DNA of 64,000 nucleotides from Flavipsychrobacter sp. (GCA_016787265.1 JAEUVF010000016.1:186001-250000); one strand, 5' to 3'; counted from the first letter of the stretch, positions 9,388-18,223 are shown. The notes: generated from the sequence alone by a model not told the origin. Made by a program: numbers and translations.

Positions 9388-10752
9388 TCAGGATCGAACG
9401 AATGTTTTGGATCTTATAAAAGATTTGAATTGAATAGGTGCTGCAATAAAGCCATTGACATTGGCAAATATCAAAGCCAAACTGACCCCGGCAATTCCCA
9501 GCTTAAGCGTTTCAATAAAAAAATAGGCTGCTGGAAAAAACAGAACCAGTAAAGCAATAGATATATATAATTGAACATTCAGTATTCCCATGCCATTCAG
9601 AAAATAAACATAGATCATACTATAGGTATAAAGGCCCATATAAATGGCAATCCCTATGCTGGTTATCCATCGAACTTCCACACTATTGCCAAGCCACCAA
9701 TCAAATAGATAAGGTGATATCACCAAAAGAATGGCAAGTCCTGCCATTGCCAATAACCATTTTTTCTGAAGGGCGTTAGCTGTTGATCGAATCCATTCAA
9801 AGTCGTTTTTAGCGATGGCTTCACTTGCAGCGCTCCAAATAGGTGTAATCAGTATGTTGAATGCCATGGTTACCACACTGAAAAGTTTATATGCAACATT
9901 GTATTCCACTACATCTGCGGAGGAGAGGTGTCGACTTATAAGCACATTAGCAATATGCAACTGAAAAATTGAAACCACCTGTACTATGAAAAATTTACCG
10001 CCCAGGGAAAACAAAACCCTGACCTCTTGCCGATTGATACCATTTAAGACTGGTTTCAAATCCGGGCGATCAATAAAAAATAATTTAGCAGTAAGGATGC
10101 AAAGTGCCAATATTGTTCCGCTTACAAATGCAAGCCCCATCCAGAATAAACCAGTTATACCAGCCATTTTGAGCAATAACATCATTATTAAAGAGATCAG
10201 GCTACCCAGTAAAAATGTCATGCCCACCATTGCGGAATTTTGTAACGCATAATATATGGTATTGATCAGTTGAGCGGTGAATTGCACACAAAAAGTAATG
10301 ATAATTATATGGAAAAGGGACTGAAATTCTGAGCCTCGGTTTGGGTTCAAACCTAATAGGCTTACCCAGTCTATTTCGAGATTAAATACAAACCAGATTC
10401 CAGCTATTACAAGTGAAATAAGGGCTGTAAATAAATATGCAGTGCCTATAAGTCTGCGGCCTGTTTCAAGTTCACCTTTTGCCAGCGCTTCCGCAAGTTT
10501 GTTTCGTAGCCCGTTTCCTATGCCCAGATCAAAAAAACTGGCCATAGTTATCAATGAACTGATGGTTAGCCAGATTCCATAGTCTTCTGTATTGGTAAAA
10601 TCGAGGCTTACGGGTACTAAAATAAAGTTGATAAGAATACTTGCCCCTTTAATAAAAACTGAGTTTAATATATTACGATTGACACGAACGGATCGCTCAT
10701 CGTCCTTATTCAATAGAAGGGGTATTTTTTTTAAAGAGTTTTTACCAAACAT
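9388..10752 (-). CDS. Polysaccharide flippase, Wzx/MATE-like (MVF superfamily)
   Basis: A 454-residue multi-spanning membrane protein with about 12-14 hydrophobic segments. The N-terminal RNILNSVFIKGASILINFILVP and TEDYGIWLTISSLITMASFFDLGIGNGLRNKLAEALA segments are typical of polysaccharide biosynthesis proteins that flip lipid-linked glycans across the inner membrane. No glycosyltransferase, polymerase or chain-length gene is nearby, so its substrate is unclear and it may be an orphan left from a larger locus, as the acetyltransferase remnant behind its stop codon also suggests. Confidence 0.88.
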   Translation of the reverse strand: MFGKNSLKKIPLLLNKDDERSVRVNRNILNSVFIKGASILINFILVPVSLDFTNTEDYGIWLTISSLITMASFFDLGIGNGLRNKLAEALAKGELETGRRLIGTAYLFTALISLVIAGIWFVFNLEIDWVSLLGLNPNRGSEFQSLFHIIIITFCVQFTAQLINTIYYALQNSAMVGMTFLLGSLISLIMMLLLKMAGITGLFWMGLAFVSGTILALCILTAKLFFIDRPDLKPVLNGINRQEVRVLFSLGGKFFIVQVVSIFQLHIANVLISRHLSSADVVEYNVAYKLFSVVTMAFNILITPIWSAASEAIAKNDFEWIRSTANALQKKWLLAMAGLAILLVISPYLFDWWLGNSVEVRWITSIGIAIYMGLYTYSMIYVYFLNGMGILNVQLYISIALLVLFFPAAYFFIETLKLGIAGVSLALIFANVNGFIAAPIQFKSFIRSKTFVRS

Positions 10753-10803
10753 TTTTTCTCGCGATATTCAGCATAATAATCCAGGTGTATTACCAACCAG
10801 TTT

Positions 10804-11904
10804 CTACAAACGAACTGCTTTTCCCGATGCTGCAGCACGATAGATGGCTTCCACGATCCGGATATCCCGCAGTCCTTCTTCTCCTGGCACTGCTACCGGC
10901 CGGTTGTTCAGGATAGCCAGTGCATCGGTATCCATTTGCATGGTCTGTTGCATGGGTACCGAATAGGAGTGCTGAATTCTTCCTAATGGACTTGTTACAG
11001 TTTGTCCATTGTAGGCCTGATACGGATTTACATTAATTTCTCCTTTTTCACAGCGGATATCCAGGAAGTTGATGTTTTCACCAAAACTTGTTTTGATATC
11101 TGCCATTACGCCGCCAGGAAATTCCAGTTTGGCAACAGTAGTTTCATCCAGTCCGTTTTTGTAAATATCGGGCCGGGTTGTAGATGTAGTGGCAGATAGT
11201 ATACGTATTGGTTCCATACCGGTACCAAGTCTTGCTCCCTGTATGGAATAAACGCCCATATCATAAAGCACACCACCCCCCATTTCTTTTTTCTGTTTCC
11301 AGTGATCCGTTCGGTTATCGCGATAGCCGGCAGCACAGTTGAGTGATTTCACTTTGCCTAAAGCCTGTTCTTGGATCAGCTTACGCCAGGCTTTGGTATT
11401 CGGTTCATGTTGTAAACGATAGCCGATGGATAAGGTTCTTTTATTAGCGCTGCAGGCAGTAATCATGTCCCCGCATTCCTGTTCAGTCATCGCCATTGGT
11501 TTTTCACACCAAACATGTTTGCCGGCATTTGCAGCACGGATGGTATATTCCTTGTGCATAGAAGGAGGTAAGACAACATATACTACATCGATGTCGGGGT
11601 TATTGGCGATCTGATCAAAGTTGCTGTAGTTGTAAATATTTTTCTCAGGTATATTGTATTTTTTCTGCCAGGCAATAGCCTTTGCCGGAGTACCTGTAAC
11701 AATACCAGCCAGGTAACAATGTTGGGTTTGCTGGAGCGCGGGTGCCAGCAGATCAGTACTGTAATAACCAAGTCCAACTAACGCAACCCCCAAACGTTCT
11801 TTCTTTTTTCCGGTTGCCGCGATCAAACTATTAGGAGAAAACAGCAGTAATCCACTGCCTGTCACCAGGGTTTTGATTGCATTTCTGCGGGTGGTGGAGT
11901 TCAT
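10804..11904 (-). CDS. Tat-leader Gfo/Idh/MocA family oxidoreductase
   Basis: A 366-residue dehydrogenase-like protein. The start at ATG 11902-11904 is chosen over an upstream in-frame one because it gives a leader MNSTTRRNAIKTLVTG with twin arginines and a hydrophobic core, and keeps it clear of the divergent gene. The Rossmann domain has GVALVGLGYYS and the family motif HVWCEKPMAMTE. The C-terminal part includes GGGVLYDMGVYSIQGAR. It resembles glucose-fructose oxidoreductase-type exported members. The divergent phosphoesterase gene starts only 32 bases away, so the two promoters must overlap each other's coding sequence or share the gap. Confidence 0.9.
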   Translation of the reverse strand: MNSTTRRNAIKTLVTGSGLLLFSPNSLIAATGKKKERLGVALVGLGYYSTDLLAPALQQTQHCYLAGIVTGTPAKAIAWQKKYNIPEKNIYNYSNFDQIANNPDIDVVYVVLPPSMHKEYTIRAANAGKHVWCEKPMAMTEQECGDMITACSANKRTLSIGYRLQHEPNTKAWRKLIQEQALGKVKSLNCAAGYRDNRTDHWKQKKEMGGGVLYDMGVYSIQGARLGTGMEPIRILSATTSTTRPDIYKNGLDETTVAKLEFPGGVMADIKTSFGENINFLDIRCEKGEINVNPYQAYNGQTVTSPLGRIQHSYSVPMQQTMQMDTDALAILNNRPVAVPGEEGLRDIRIVEAIYRAAASGKAVRL

Positions 11905-11936
11905 GGTATTATATTTATGAATCCAAACTACTAAAC

Positions 11937-13142
11937 ATGTCTGATTTTTCAACCAGTAATCGTCGGGGTTTTATTACTTCCATAGCCCGGCTCAGTGCAT
12001 TGAGTGTAATTAGTTTGTCGCCGGTAAAGGGATTTTCGGCTCCATTACGCAATGCATCCGTTTCAATTATAACCGGGCCATACCTGCAATCAGCAGGCAC
12101 AACCAGTATGAGTATCCGATGGATTACCAGCGAAAACTGCTATGGATGGGTGGAATATGGTGAAACAGCTGCACTCGGCAAAAAAGCACATACAGTAACA
12201 GATGGGTTGGTTAATGCGCATTCACGGATCCAGGAAGTTGTGCTAACCGACCTGGTGCCGGGCCAGCAGTATTATTACAAAATTGCATCAAAGGTAATTC
12301 TGGATTTTCAACCGTATAAACTGATATATGGAGAAACTACTTACAGTTCCGTATATACGCTGCAAACCATTGATCCGCATGCCATGCAAACAAACTGGTT
12401 GGTTTTAAATGATATTCATGACAGGCCGCACTCCTTTGGTGAATTAATCAGACATGCAGGAGAAGCTCCCTATGATTTCGTATTTCTGAATGGTGATATG
12501 TTTGACTACCAGACCGATGAACAGCAACTCATCGATCATTTGATTCATCCCTGTACCGAAACGTTTGCAACGAAAAAGCCATTTATGTTTGTTCGGGGCA
12601 ACCATGAAACGCGGGGGAAATTTGCAAGGCAGTTAAGGGAGTATTTTACCAATCCAGGCGGGCAATATTTCAGTTTTCAGACCGGACCGGTATTTACTGT
12701 GGCACTCGACACCGGTGAAGATAAGCCAGATTCTGAGCCCGTATATGCAGGCATCGTTGATTTTGATCAGTATCGCCGGCAACAGGCTATGTGGTTGGAA
12801 AAACAATTACAGAGCAGGGCCGCTAAGAAAGCTTCGTTTCGGGTAGTAATGATGCATATTCCTACGTTTTATTCAGGTGACTGGCATGGTACCATGCATT
12901 GCAGGGAATTGTTTTCACCGCTGTTTGATCGGTACAAAGTAGATCTGGTCATAGCCGGACATACGCATAAACATGGAATACATCCGCCGGTTAAAGGGCA
13001 GCACAACTATCCTATAATTATTGGAGGTGGGCCAAAGGATGGAAAGAGGACCCTTATTAAAGTCAGTGCTGATTCGAAACAGTTATTGGTAAAAATGCTG
13101 GGTGATGATGGTGCTGAATTGGGTGAATACAAAATAAATTAG
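11937..13142 (+). CDS. Purple-acid-phosphatase-like metallophosphoesterase, Tat leader
   Basis: A 401-residue exported phosphoesterase. The ATG at 11937 gives the leader MSDFSTSNRRGFITSIARLSAL with a twin-arginine motif. An N-terminal fibronectin-like domain (about 40-125; GPYLQSAGTTSMSIRWIT, PGQQYYYKI) precedes the calcineurin-like domain. Metal-binding motifs are NDIHD, NGDMFD, RGNHET, MMHIP and AGHTHKHG in order; the first is a variant of the usual D-x-H/G box. Likely releases phosphate from organic esters in the periplasm. Neighbouring exported sugar enzymes suggest a shared periplasmic function, but there is no direct evidence for it. Confidence 0.9.
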   Translation: MSDFSTSNRRGFITSIARLSALSVISLSPVKGFSAPLRNASVSIITGPYLQSAGTTSMSIRWITSENCYGWVEYGETAALGKKAHTVTDGLVNAHSRIQEVVLTDLVPGQQYYYKIASKVILDFQPYKLIYGETTYSSVYTLQTIDPHAMQTNWLVLNDIHDRPHSFGELIRHAGEAPYDFVFLNGDMFDYQTDEQQLIDHLIHPCTETFATKKPFMFVRGNHETRGKFARQLREYFTNPGGQYFSFQTGPVFTVALDTGEDKPDSEPVYAGIVDFDQYRRQQAMWLEKQLQSRAAKKASFRVVMMHIPTFYSGDWHGTMHCRELFSPLFDRYKVDLVIAGHTHKHGIHPPVKGQHNYPIIIGGGPKDGKRTLIKVSADSKQLLVKMLGDDGAELGEYKIN

Positions 13143-13207
13143 TGCATGCTATCTGAAAAGTGCTCAATAAAACTCCTTTATATTCGGTCTGTAAAACCCG
13201 ATTTGCC

Positions 13208-14503
13208 ATGATAAAACGTTTTTCCTTCCTCCTCAGTATGCTTTTCTTCTTTGCCATCCCATCCCTGATTGCGCAACCAGCTGAGCAATTGGTGAAAATT
13301 CTGGTGGCACCGGATCATACCAGCTGGCAATACCAGCCTGGTGAAAAAGTAAAATTTGGAGTAAGTGTATATCAATCGGGTAATTTGTTGAAAGATGTTG
13401 CTATTCGTTATGAAATTGGTCCTGAAAAATTAAAGCCTGTATTGATTGATTCTGTATTTCTTAAAACTGGTCAGATTGTTTTGGATGCCGGAACCATGAA
13501 AACGGCGGGATTTCTTCGCTGTGTTGTAACGGTGATGGTTAATGGAAAAACCTATCGTGGTTTGGCAACGGCGGGATTTGCTCCTTTAACCATTCAGCCC
13601 ACAGTGGAATCACCTGCAGATTTTGTATCCTTCTGGAATAAAGCAAAAGAAGAGCTGGCCGGTATTCCAATGGATGCAAAAATGGTTTTACTTCCTGATC
13701 GAAGTTCAGAGAAAGTAAATGTATACCACCTGAGTCTGAAAAATATTGGTAATTCCCGTGTTTATGGAATTCTTTGTGTTCCTAAAGCTCCGGGTAAATA
13801 TCCTGCCTTGTTAAGAGTGCCTGGCGCAGGTATCAGGCCTTATAGGGGTGATATCGCCACTGCCGAGAAAGGTATTATTACACTTGAAATCGGAATTCAT
13901 GGAATTCCGGTGAACCTTGATGATGAAGTTTATTCCAATCTTTCTTCAGGGGCATTAAATGGCTATCCTTCCCTGGGGATGGATGATAAAAACCGGTTTT
14001 ATTACAAGCGGGTTTATCTGGGATGTGTTCGGGCCAATGATTTTCTCACCAGTCTGCCTCAATACAATGGCAAGAGATTAGGTGTTTGCGGTGGAAGTCA
14101 GGGTGGGGCTTTATCCGTTATAACCGCTGCATTGGATGAGCGCGTCAACTACCTGGCTGCGTTTTATCCTGCTTTAAGTGATGTAACCGGATATTTGAAA
14201 GGCAGAGCTGGAGGTTGGCCTCACTATTTTGATGACAACAATAAGACCTACAATACTACCCGGGAAAAAATGACAACTATTGCATATTACGATGTGGTCA
14301 ATTTTGCCCGTAACCTGAAAGCGGAAGGTTATTATGCATGGGGATTTAATGATGAGGTTTGTCCGCCCACTTCTATGTATGCTGCTTACAATGTGATCCA
14401 GGCCCCTAAGGAACTGGAGCTTTTCCTTGAAACCGGTCACTGGACCTTCCCGGAAGAAAGAGATAGTTTCACGAACTGGATAACAGGGAAACTATTAAAA
14501 TAG
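13208..14503 (+). CDS. Acetyl xylan esterase / cephalosporin-C deacetylase-like (AXE1) enzyme
   Basis: A 431-residue secreted alpha/beta hydrolase. The start at 13208 gives the signal peptide MIKRFSFLLSMLFFFAIPSLIAQ. An N-terminal beta-sandwich (about 25-125) precedes the AXE1 catalytic domain. The nucleophile is S297 in CGGSQGG, the acid is D382 in GFNDEVCPP and the base H411 in ETGHW, the family's triad spacing. It likely removes acetyl groups from polysaccharides in the periplasm. It follows the phosphoesterase by 65 bases in the same direction and converges with the DUF4256 gene with a two-base gap. Confidence 0.9.
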   Translation: MIKRFSFLLSMLFFFAIPSLIAQPAEQLVKILVAPDHTSWQYQPGEKVKFGVSVYQSGNLLKDVAIRYEIGPEKLKPVLIDSVFLKTGQIVLDAGTMKTAGFLRCVVTVMVNGKTYRGLATAGFAPLTIQPTVESPADFVSFWNKAKEELAGIPMDAKMVLLPDRSSEKVNVYHLSLKNIGNSRVYGILCVPKAPGKYPALLRVPGAGIRPYRGDIATAEKGIITLEIGIHGIPVNLDDEVYSNLSSGALNGYPSLGMDDKNRFYYKRVYLGCVRANDFLTSLPQYNGKRLGVCGGSQGGALSVITAALDERVNYLAAFYPALSDVTGYLKGRAGGWPHYFDDNNKTYNTTREKMTTIAYYDVVNFARNLKAEGYYAWGFNDEVCPPTSMYAAYNVIQAPKELELFLETGHWTFPEERDSFTNWITGKLLK

Positions 14504-14505
14504 TA

Positions 14506-15081
14506 TCAGACTTTCAATGAACCCCGAAATCCTCTTGCTGCATAGTAGGATTCTGCGCCGTTGTGGTAAATGAAAACCCTTCCGAATCGCTGGTCGCCAA
14601 ATATAGCGCCTCCCAGTTTTCGAATAGGTGTTGGTGTTAGTAGCCAACTCGATGTTTTGAGGTCGTAGTTGCCTGTTTGCTGAAGTTGATGGTATTCCTC
14701 TTCCGTTAATAGCTCAATTCCCATTTCTGCTGCAATATTGATGGCGCTGTCTGCAGGTTTGTTTGCTTTTCTTGCTTCCAGCGCTTCGGAATCATAGCAT
14801 AGACTTCTTCTGCCAGCCGGACTTTCAGGGGAGCAGTCAACAAACCAATAGCAGTCCGAACTTTTATCATAACCGATAACATCCGGTTCACCTTCGGATG
14901 CTTCCATTTGCTGGAGTGACCATAATTTTTCAGGCTGAGTCTCCAGTTTTTTTTCAATCTTATTCCAATCCAGCCCTTTATGCCGGGCTGAATTTTTTTC
15001 AAACCTCAACTTAAGTGAAGCGAGCAAATGCTGTTTTTCTGTTGCTGTTAGTGTCCTAACCGCAGTGCTGTTTTTTTTCAT
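14506..15081 (-). CDS. DUF4256 domain-containing protein
   Basis: A 191-residue cytoplasmic protein matching DUF4256 over its full length. Recognisable family segments are KLWSLQQMEASEGEPDV, DCSPESPAGRRSLCYD, LLTEEEYHQLQ and the C-terminal VFIYHNGAESYYAARGFRG. No function is established for the family. There is no signal peptide or membrane segment. It is the last gene of a minus-strand set led by an ArsR regulator and an SRPBCC protein, with 90 bases separating it from the latter, so co-regulation is possible. Confidence 0.9.
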   Translation of the reverse strand: MKKNSTAVRTLTATEKQHLLASLKLRFEKNSARHKGLDWNKIEKKLETQPEKLWSLQQMEASEGEPDVIGYDKSSDCYWFVDCSPESPAGRRSLCYDSEALEARKANKPADSAINIAAEMGIELLTEEEYHQLQQTGNYDLKTSSWLLTPTPIRKLGGAIFGDQRFGRVFIYHNGAESYYAARGFRGSLKV

Positions 15082-15171
15082 AGATAAATATTCAGGAAGT
15101 TTGAGATGTTTGGTATCGGGAACGGAAAACCCTGGAAAGGATAAGCAGGAAAAATAAGAAAATAGATGGAT

Positions 15172-15630
15172 TTATAAATTGAAAATTGCCTGTAAGAGGT
15201 CGTGAGCCCTGTTTATTCCCCAGGCAAATGGCATTTGCAGAATTTGATCCCGGATGTTTACAGACCGGTATACAACATGCATTTTTAAAAGGGAACGGTC
15301 TTCTGAAATTGCTTCAAATTCAAGAAATTCCAGTTGCACGTCAAAGGGGGTATTTTCCATTTTAAACGTACGGGTGATTTTCTGTTCAGGTTCAAATTCA
15401 TGGATGGTTCCACTGAAAATATGCAGATTGCCCTGGGGATCAGTGGTTTCAAACTGGTAGGATCCATGGCGATGGTTTTCCAGTTTCACGACCCTGGATC
15501 CCATCCATTGGGTTACCAGTTCAGGTTCCACATAGGCTTTAAACAGCAATTCAAGTGGTAAATCAAATTCCCTGGTTATAAATAGTTCCTGTTTGCCTTT
15601 TTCGGCGCGAATCCTGGTTTTATATTCCAT
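15172..15630 (-). CDS. SRPBCC/AHSA1-family protein
   Basis: A 152-residue START-like (activator of Hsp90 ATPase homolog 1) protein. The N-terminal pattern ITREFDLPLELLFKAYVEPELVTQWMG is diagnostic, and FEPEQKITRTFKMEN continues the beta-sheet groove. In bacteria this family is routinely paired with an ArsR-type regulator, exactly as here, with six bases between the two genes. The ligand is unknown. Translation is probably coupled to or closely follows the regulator gene. Confidence 0.92.
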   Translation of the reverse strand: MEYKTRIRAEKGKQELFITREFDLPLELLFKAYVEPELVTQWMGSRVVKLENHRHGSYQFETTDPQGNLHIFSGTIHEFEPEQKITRTFKMENTPFDVQLEFLEFEAISEDRSLLKMHVVYRSVNIRDQILQMPFAWGINRAHDLLQAIFNL

Positions 15631-15636
15631 CCTGGT

Positions 15637-15960
15637 TTATTTTTTGTTTTTGTATTTTTTCATAATTGTCTCCAGTTTGTTGAATCGCTCTTCCCATAGT
15701 TCGCGGAAGGGTTCCAGGAAGTCCGACACTTCTTTCATTTTTTTTGGATTAAAATGATAATATATTTCTCTGCCATTCGGCTCCTGTTGCAGCAATTCAC
15801 ATTCCGTCAGAATCTGCAGGTGCTTTGAAATCGTTGGGCGGGCAGTGTCAAAATTGGCGGCGATCGCACCAGCCGTCATGGATTGGGATGCCACCAATAG
15901 TAGAATAGCTCTCCTTGTTGGGTCTGCAATTGCCTGGAAAACATCTCTGCGCAAATTCAT
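15637..15960 (-). CDS. ArsR-family winged-helix transcriptional regulator
   Basis: A 107-residue helix-turn-helix repressor. MNLRRDVFQAIADPTRRAIL opens the domain, AGAIAANFDTARPTISKHLQIL is the recognition helix region, and LLQQEPNGREIYYHFNP is the wing. No cysteine metal-sensing motif is present, placing it with the SdpR/ArsR members paired with SRPBCC proteins rather than with metal sensors. Two palindromes overlap its own promoter (see the regulatory entry), which supports negative autoregulation of the operon. Confidence 0.93.
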   Translation of the reverse strand: MNLRRDVFQAIADPTRRAILLLVASQSMTAGAIAANFDTARPTISKHLQILTECELLQQEPNGREIYYHFNPKKMKEVSDFLEPFRELWEERFNKLETIMKKYKNKK

Positions 15961-15963
15961 CGT

Positions 15964-16010
15964 GTAGTCATTTGACTACAAATATATATGTAGCTATTTA
16001 ACTACGCAAA
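15964..16010 (-). promoter_or_regulatory. ArsR-SRPBCC promoter with two palindromic operators
   Basis: On the minus strand a Bacteroidota promoter reads TTTG (16007-16010), a 20-base spacer, and TATATTTG (15979-15986). Two 16-base palindromes of form GTAGTYAWWTRRCTAC lie at 15964-15979 (perfect, GTAGTCA-TT-TGACTAC) and 15990-16005 (one mismatch), centres 26 bases apart. One fills the spacer and the other covers the predicted transcription start, so binding would block RNA polymerase. Confidence 0.75.
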
Positions 16011-16050
16011 TTATTTTAAGAAAGGTTTAATTTGAGCAAGAAGAGTAATT

Positions 16051-17202
16051 ATGGTACTAATGGGAATCGACCGGTTTATAGCCGGCTATGAACAACAGCA
16101 GGATTACCGGTGGGGACTCGTTACCAATGAAGTGGCGCTAACGTCTACAGGTAAACGAAGCAGGAAGGCCTTGCTGGATGCTGGATTCAATCTTATACGT
16201 TTGTTTTCCCCGGAACATGGACTCGGGGCAACAGGTGCAGATGGCGAGCGGCAACAGGATGGTATAGATTCACAAACCGGTTTGCCTGTTATTAGCTTAT
16301 ATGGAGATAAAATGGCTCCGGACGTTGAAGACCTGGTAGACATTGACGTCGTGTTATTTGATATTCCGGATGTGGGATGTCGTTATTATACATATTTATG
16401 GACACTGTCCTATGTGATGGAACGTTGTGCCAGTTTGAAAAAGCCATTATACATATTGGACCGGCCTAATCCACTGGGTGGTGATCCAGGCAAAGTGGAA
16501 GGTCCCATGTTAGACGAAAATCATTGTTCTTCTTTTATTGGTCGCTGGTCTATACCGCTCCGGCATTCCTGCACACTTGGTGAACTGGCCCGGTATTTTG
16601 CTGCAACACGTTTGCCCGAACTGGATTTGCATGTTATACCTCTAAGATATTGGAACAGGATGGCAGGAACGACTGAAGCCGGCTGGATATTTACTCCTAC
16701 TTCTCCAGCGATACGTGATCTCGAAACAGCTCTCTTATACCCAGGTACCGGGTTACTGGAGGGAATATTTATAAATGAAGGCAGAGGCACAGCCCGTCCC
16801 TTTACCTGTTGCGGAGCGCCATGGATTAACGGCGAAATGCTGGCCAATGCATTTACTGCATTGAATCTTCCAGGTGTAGCGTGTAAACCTGTCAGTTACA
16901 TTCCGGATAGCAGCATTTACCAGGGAGAATCATGTCAGGGACTTCAGTTCCATGTTACTAATGAAGCTCATTTTCATCCGGTATCGATGGGTATTCAGTT
17001 GATACAGCTACTGATGCGTTTATATCCTGATCAGGTGATGGAGCGAAGGTATTATACGGCAGCCAATCCTGATGGCTCCAGGCACCTGGATAAATTATTG
17101 GGGATACCCGGGGCGTTCTCAAAAATCAGCTCAGATCAGTTTCCTCTTTTAGATGTAGGGATGGATTGGAAGCAGCTCATGGCTGCTCATCTGCTTTATT
17201 AA
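16051..17202 (+). CDS. DUF1343 protein, NamZ-like exo-beta-N-acetylmuramidase
   Basis: A 383-residue protein of the DUF1343 family, whose characterised member NamZ removes N-acetylmuramic acid from the non-reducing end of peptidoglycan fragments. Family hallmarks are WGLVTNEVALTSTG near the N-terminus, the FSPEHGLGA segment (residues about 54-62) carrying a conserved Glu, VVLFDIPDVGCRYYTYLWTLSY, and LDRPNPLGG. The C-terminal domain includes TGLLEGIFINEGRGT. Unlike many homologues it has no signal peptide, which suggests a cytoplasmic role in recycling imported muropeptides, or a missed upstream start. It is convergent with the esterase pseudogene. Confidence 0.88.
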   Translation: MVLMGIDRFIAGYEQQQDYRWGLVTNEVALTSTGKRSRKALLDAGFNLIRLFSPEHGLGATGADGERQQDGIDSQTGLPVISLYGDKMAPDVEDLVDIDVVLFDIPDVGCRYYTYLWTLSYVMERCASLKKPLYILDRPNPLGGDPGKVEGPMLDENHCSSFIGRWSIPLRHSCTLGELARYFAATRLPELDLHVIPLRYWNRMAGTTEAGWIFTPTSPAIRDLETALLYPGTGLLEGIFINEGRGTARPFTCCGAPWINGEMLANAFTALNLPGVACKPVSYIPDSSIYQGESCQGLQFHVTNEAHFHPVSMGIQLIQLLMRLYPDQVMERRYYTAANPDGSRHLDKLLGIPGAFSKISSDQFPLLDVGMDWKQLMAAHLLY

Positions 17203-17222
17203 ATTGATTGTACTGTTACTAG

Positions 17223-18121
17223 CTATACCCCAAACGGATAAGTTTCCGGCATTTGAGCTGCTGCAGCATCCACATGGAGTGGATAGAGCGCCCTGGTTTG
17301 ATCCAGGTGAATAAATGCATCGTATCGAAGTGGTAAAATGCTGGGAACATAGTTACCATACGCTTCGTATTGCGGATTGTACACCACACCAACGGCACGA
17401 TGTCCAATGGGGTGTTCAAGCAGTGTATCACTGGATACGAAGTCCTCCATAAGTAAGAGTTGATTTTGATTGCCTGCCTTATGCAGCAGGTCTTCCCAAC
17501 TTCCCCTTGCAGCATCCGGTAAATTCAATGCCTGCATGGAGGCACCCCAGTTTTTGACTGCAATAACGGATCCTTTATAAGAGCCAAATCCGACCAGTAC
17601 TACATTGGGCTCTCCGTATTTAATCCTGGCCAGTTCTCCCAAATTAAGCATGCCATCTGCTGACATAATTCAGGCACAAATTGAGAGGCTCTTGCGTAAT
17701 CGCGACCTTCTTCTTGCTGAAAAGGTTCGAAACATAGGAATGCCTCCAATGCGGTTGCTAAAGCACCCGGGTCGGTTTTTTCCAGGTATAGGATAATGCT
17801 TTCCAAACTTTCCCATAAACTATATACATCCAATCCTTTGATAAACCGGTTGAGCCGATAGCAATCCGGCCAGTCGCCCTCTACTGCGATAAATTGAAAG
17901 CCTTTTTCCTGAATTAACTGCCTGGTTATATGTGCACGCCAGGTGTAGAACTCATGGGTTCCGTGGCTTGCTTCTCCAAGCATGACAATTCTGCTGTCAC
18001 CAATTCTGTCAATCAGAGGCTGCAAATCAGCTTTGCTATTTAGTGGATAAGCCCATTGTTTTAGAAGGCTTACCATCTCTTTTTCATTGATTTCCTGGGG
18101 TGTTGTATGATGGCGTTGCAT
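17223..18121 (-). pseudogene. Erythromycin-esterase-family gene broken by two internal deletions
   Basis: The 5' part (start 18121) encodes GDSRIVMLGEASHGTHEFYTWR and AVEGDWPDCYRLNRFIKG, then jumps to LDVYSLWESLE. In the family about 45-50 residues lie between these, so an in-frame deletion is placed near 17833. Further on, YARASQFVPE is followed at about 17666 by sequence that only makes sense in another frame: MSADGMLNLGEL...VVLVGFGSYKGSV...AVGVVYNPQYEAYGNYVPSILP, the family C-terminus. This second, out-of-frame deletion removes the segment that normally carries the second catalytic His (VWEHNTHIGDAR). Two short frames of 173 and 147 codons remain where about 430 are expected. The alternative is an assembly error. 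Confidence 0.85.
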
Positions 18122-18223
18122 AAATCAAATCAAACCCTTTTTTTGCCCACTCACTATGAGCACAGTCAAGGCTTTTTTGAGAAGGGTCAAGATTATTCGG
18201 AATTCGTTTAAATACATTTAGAG

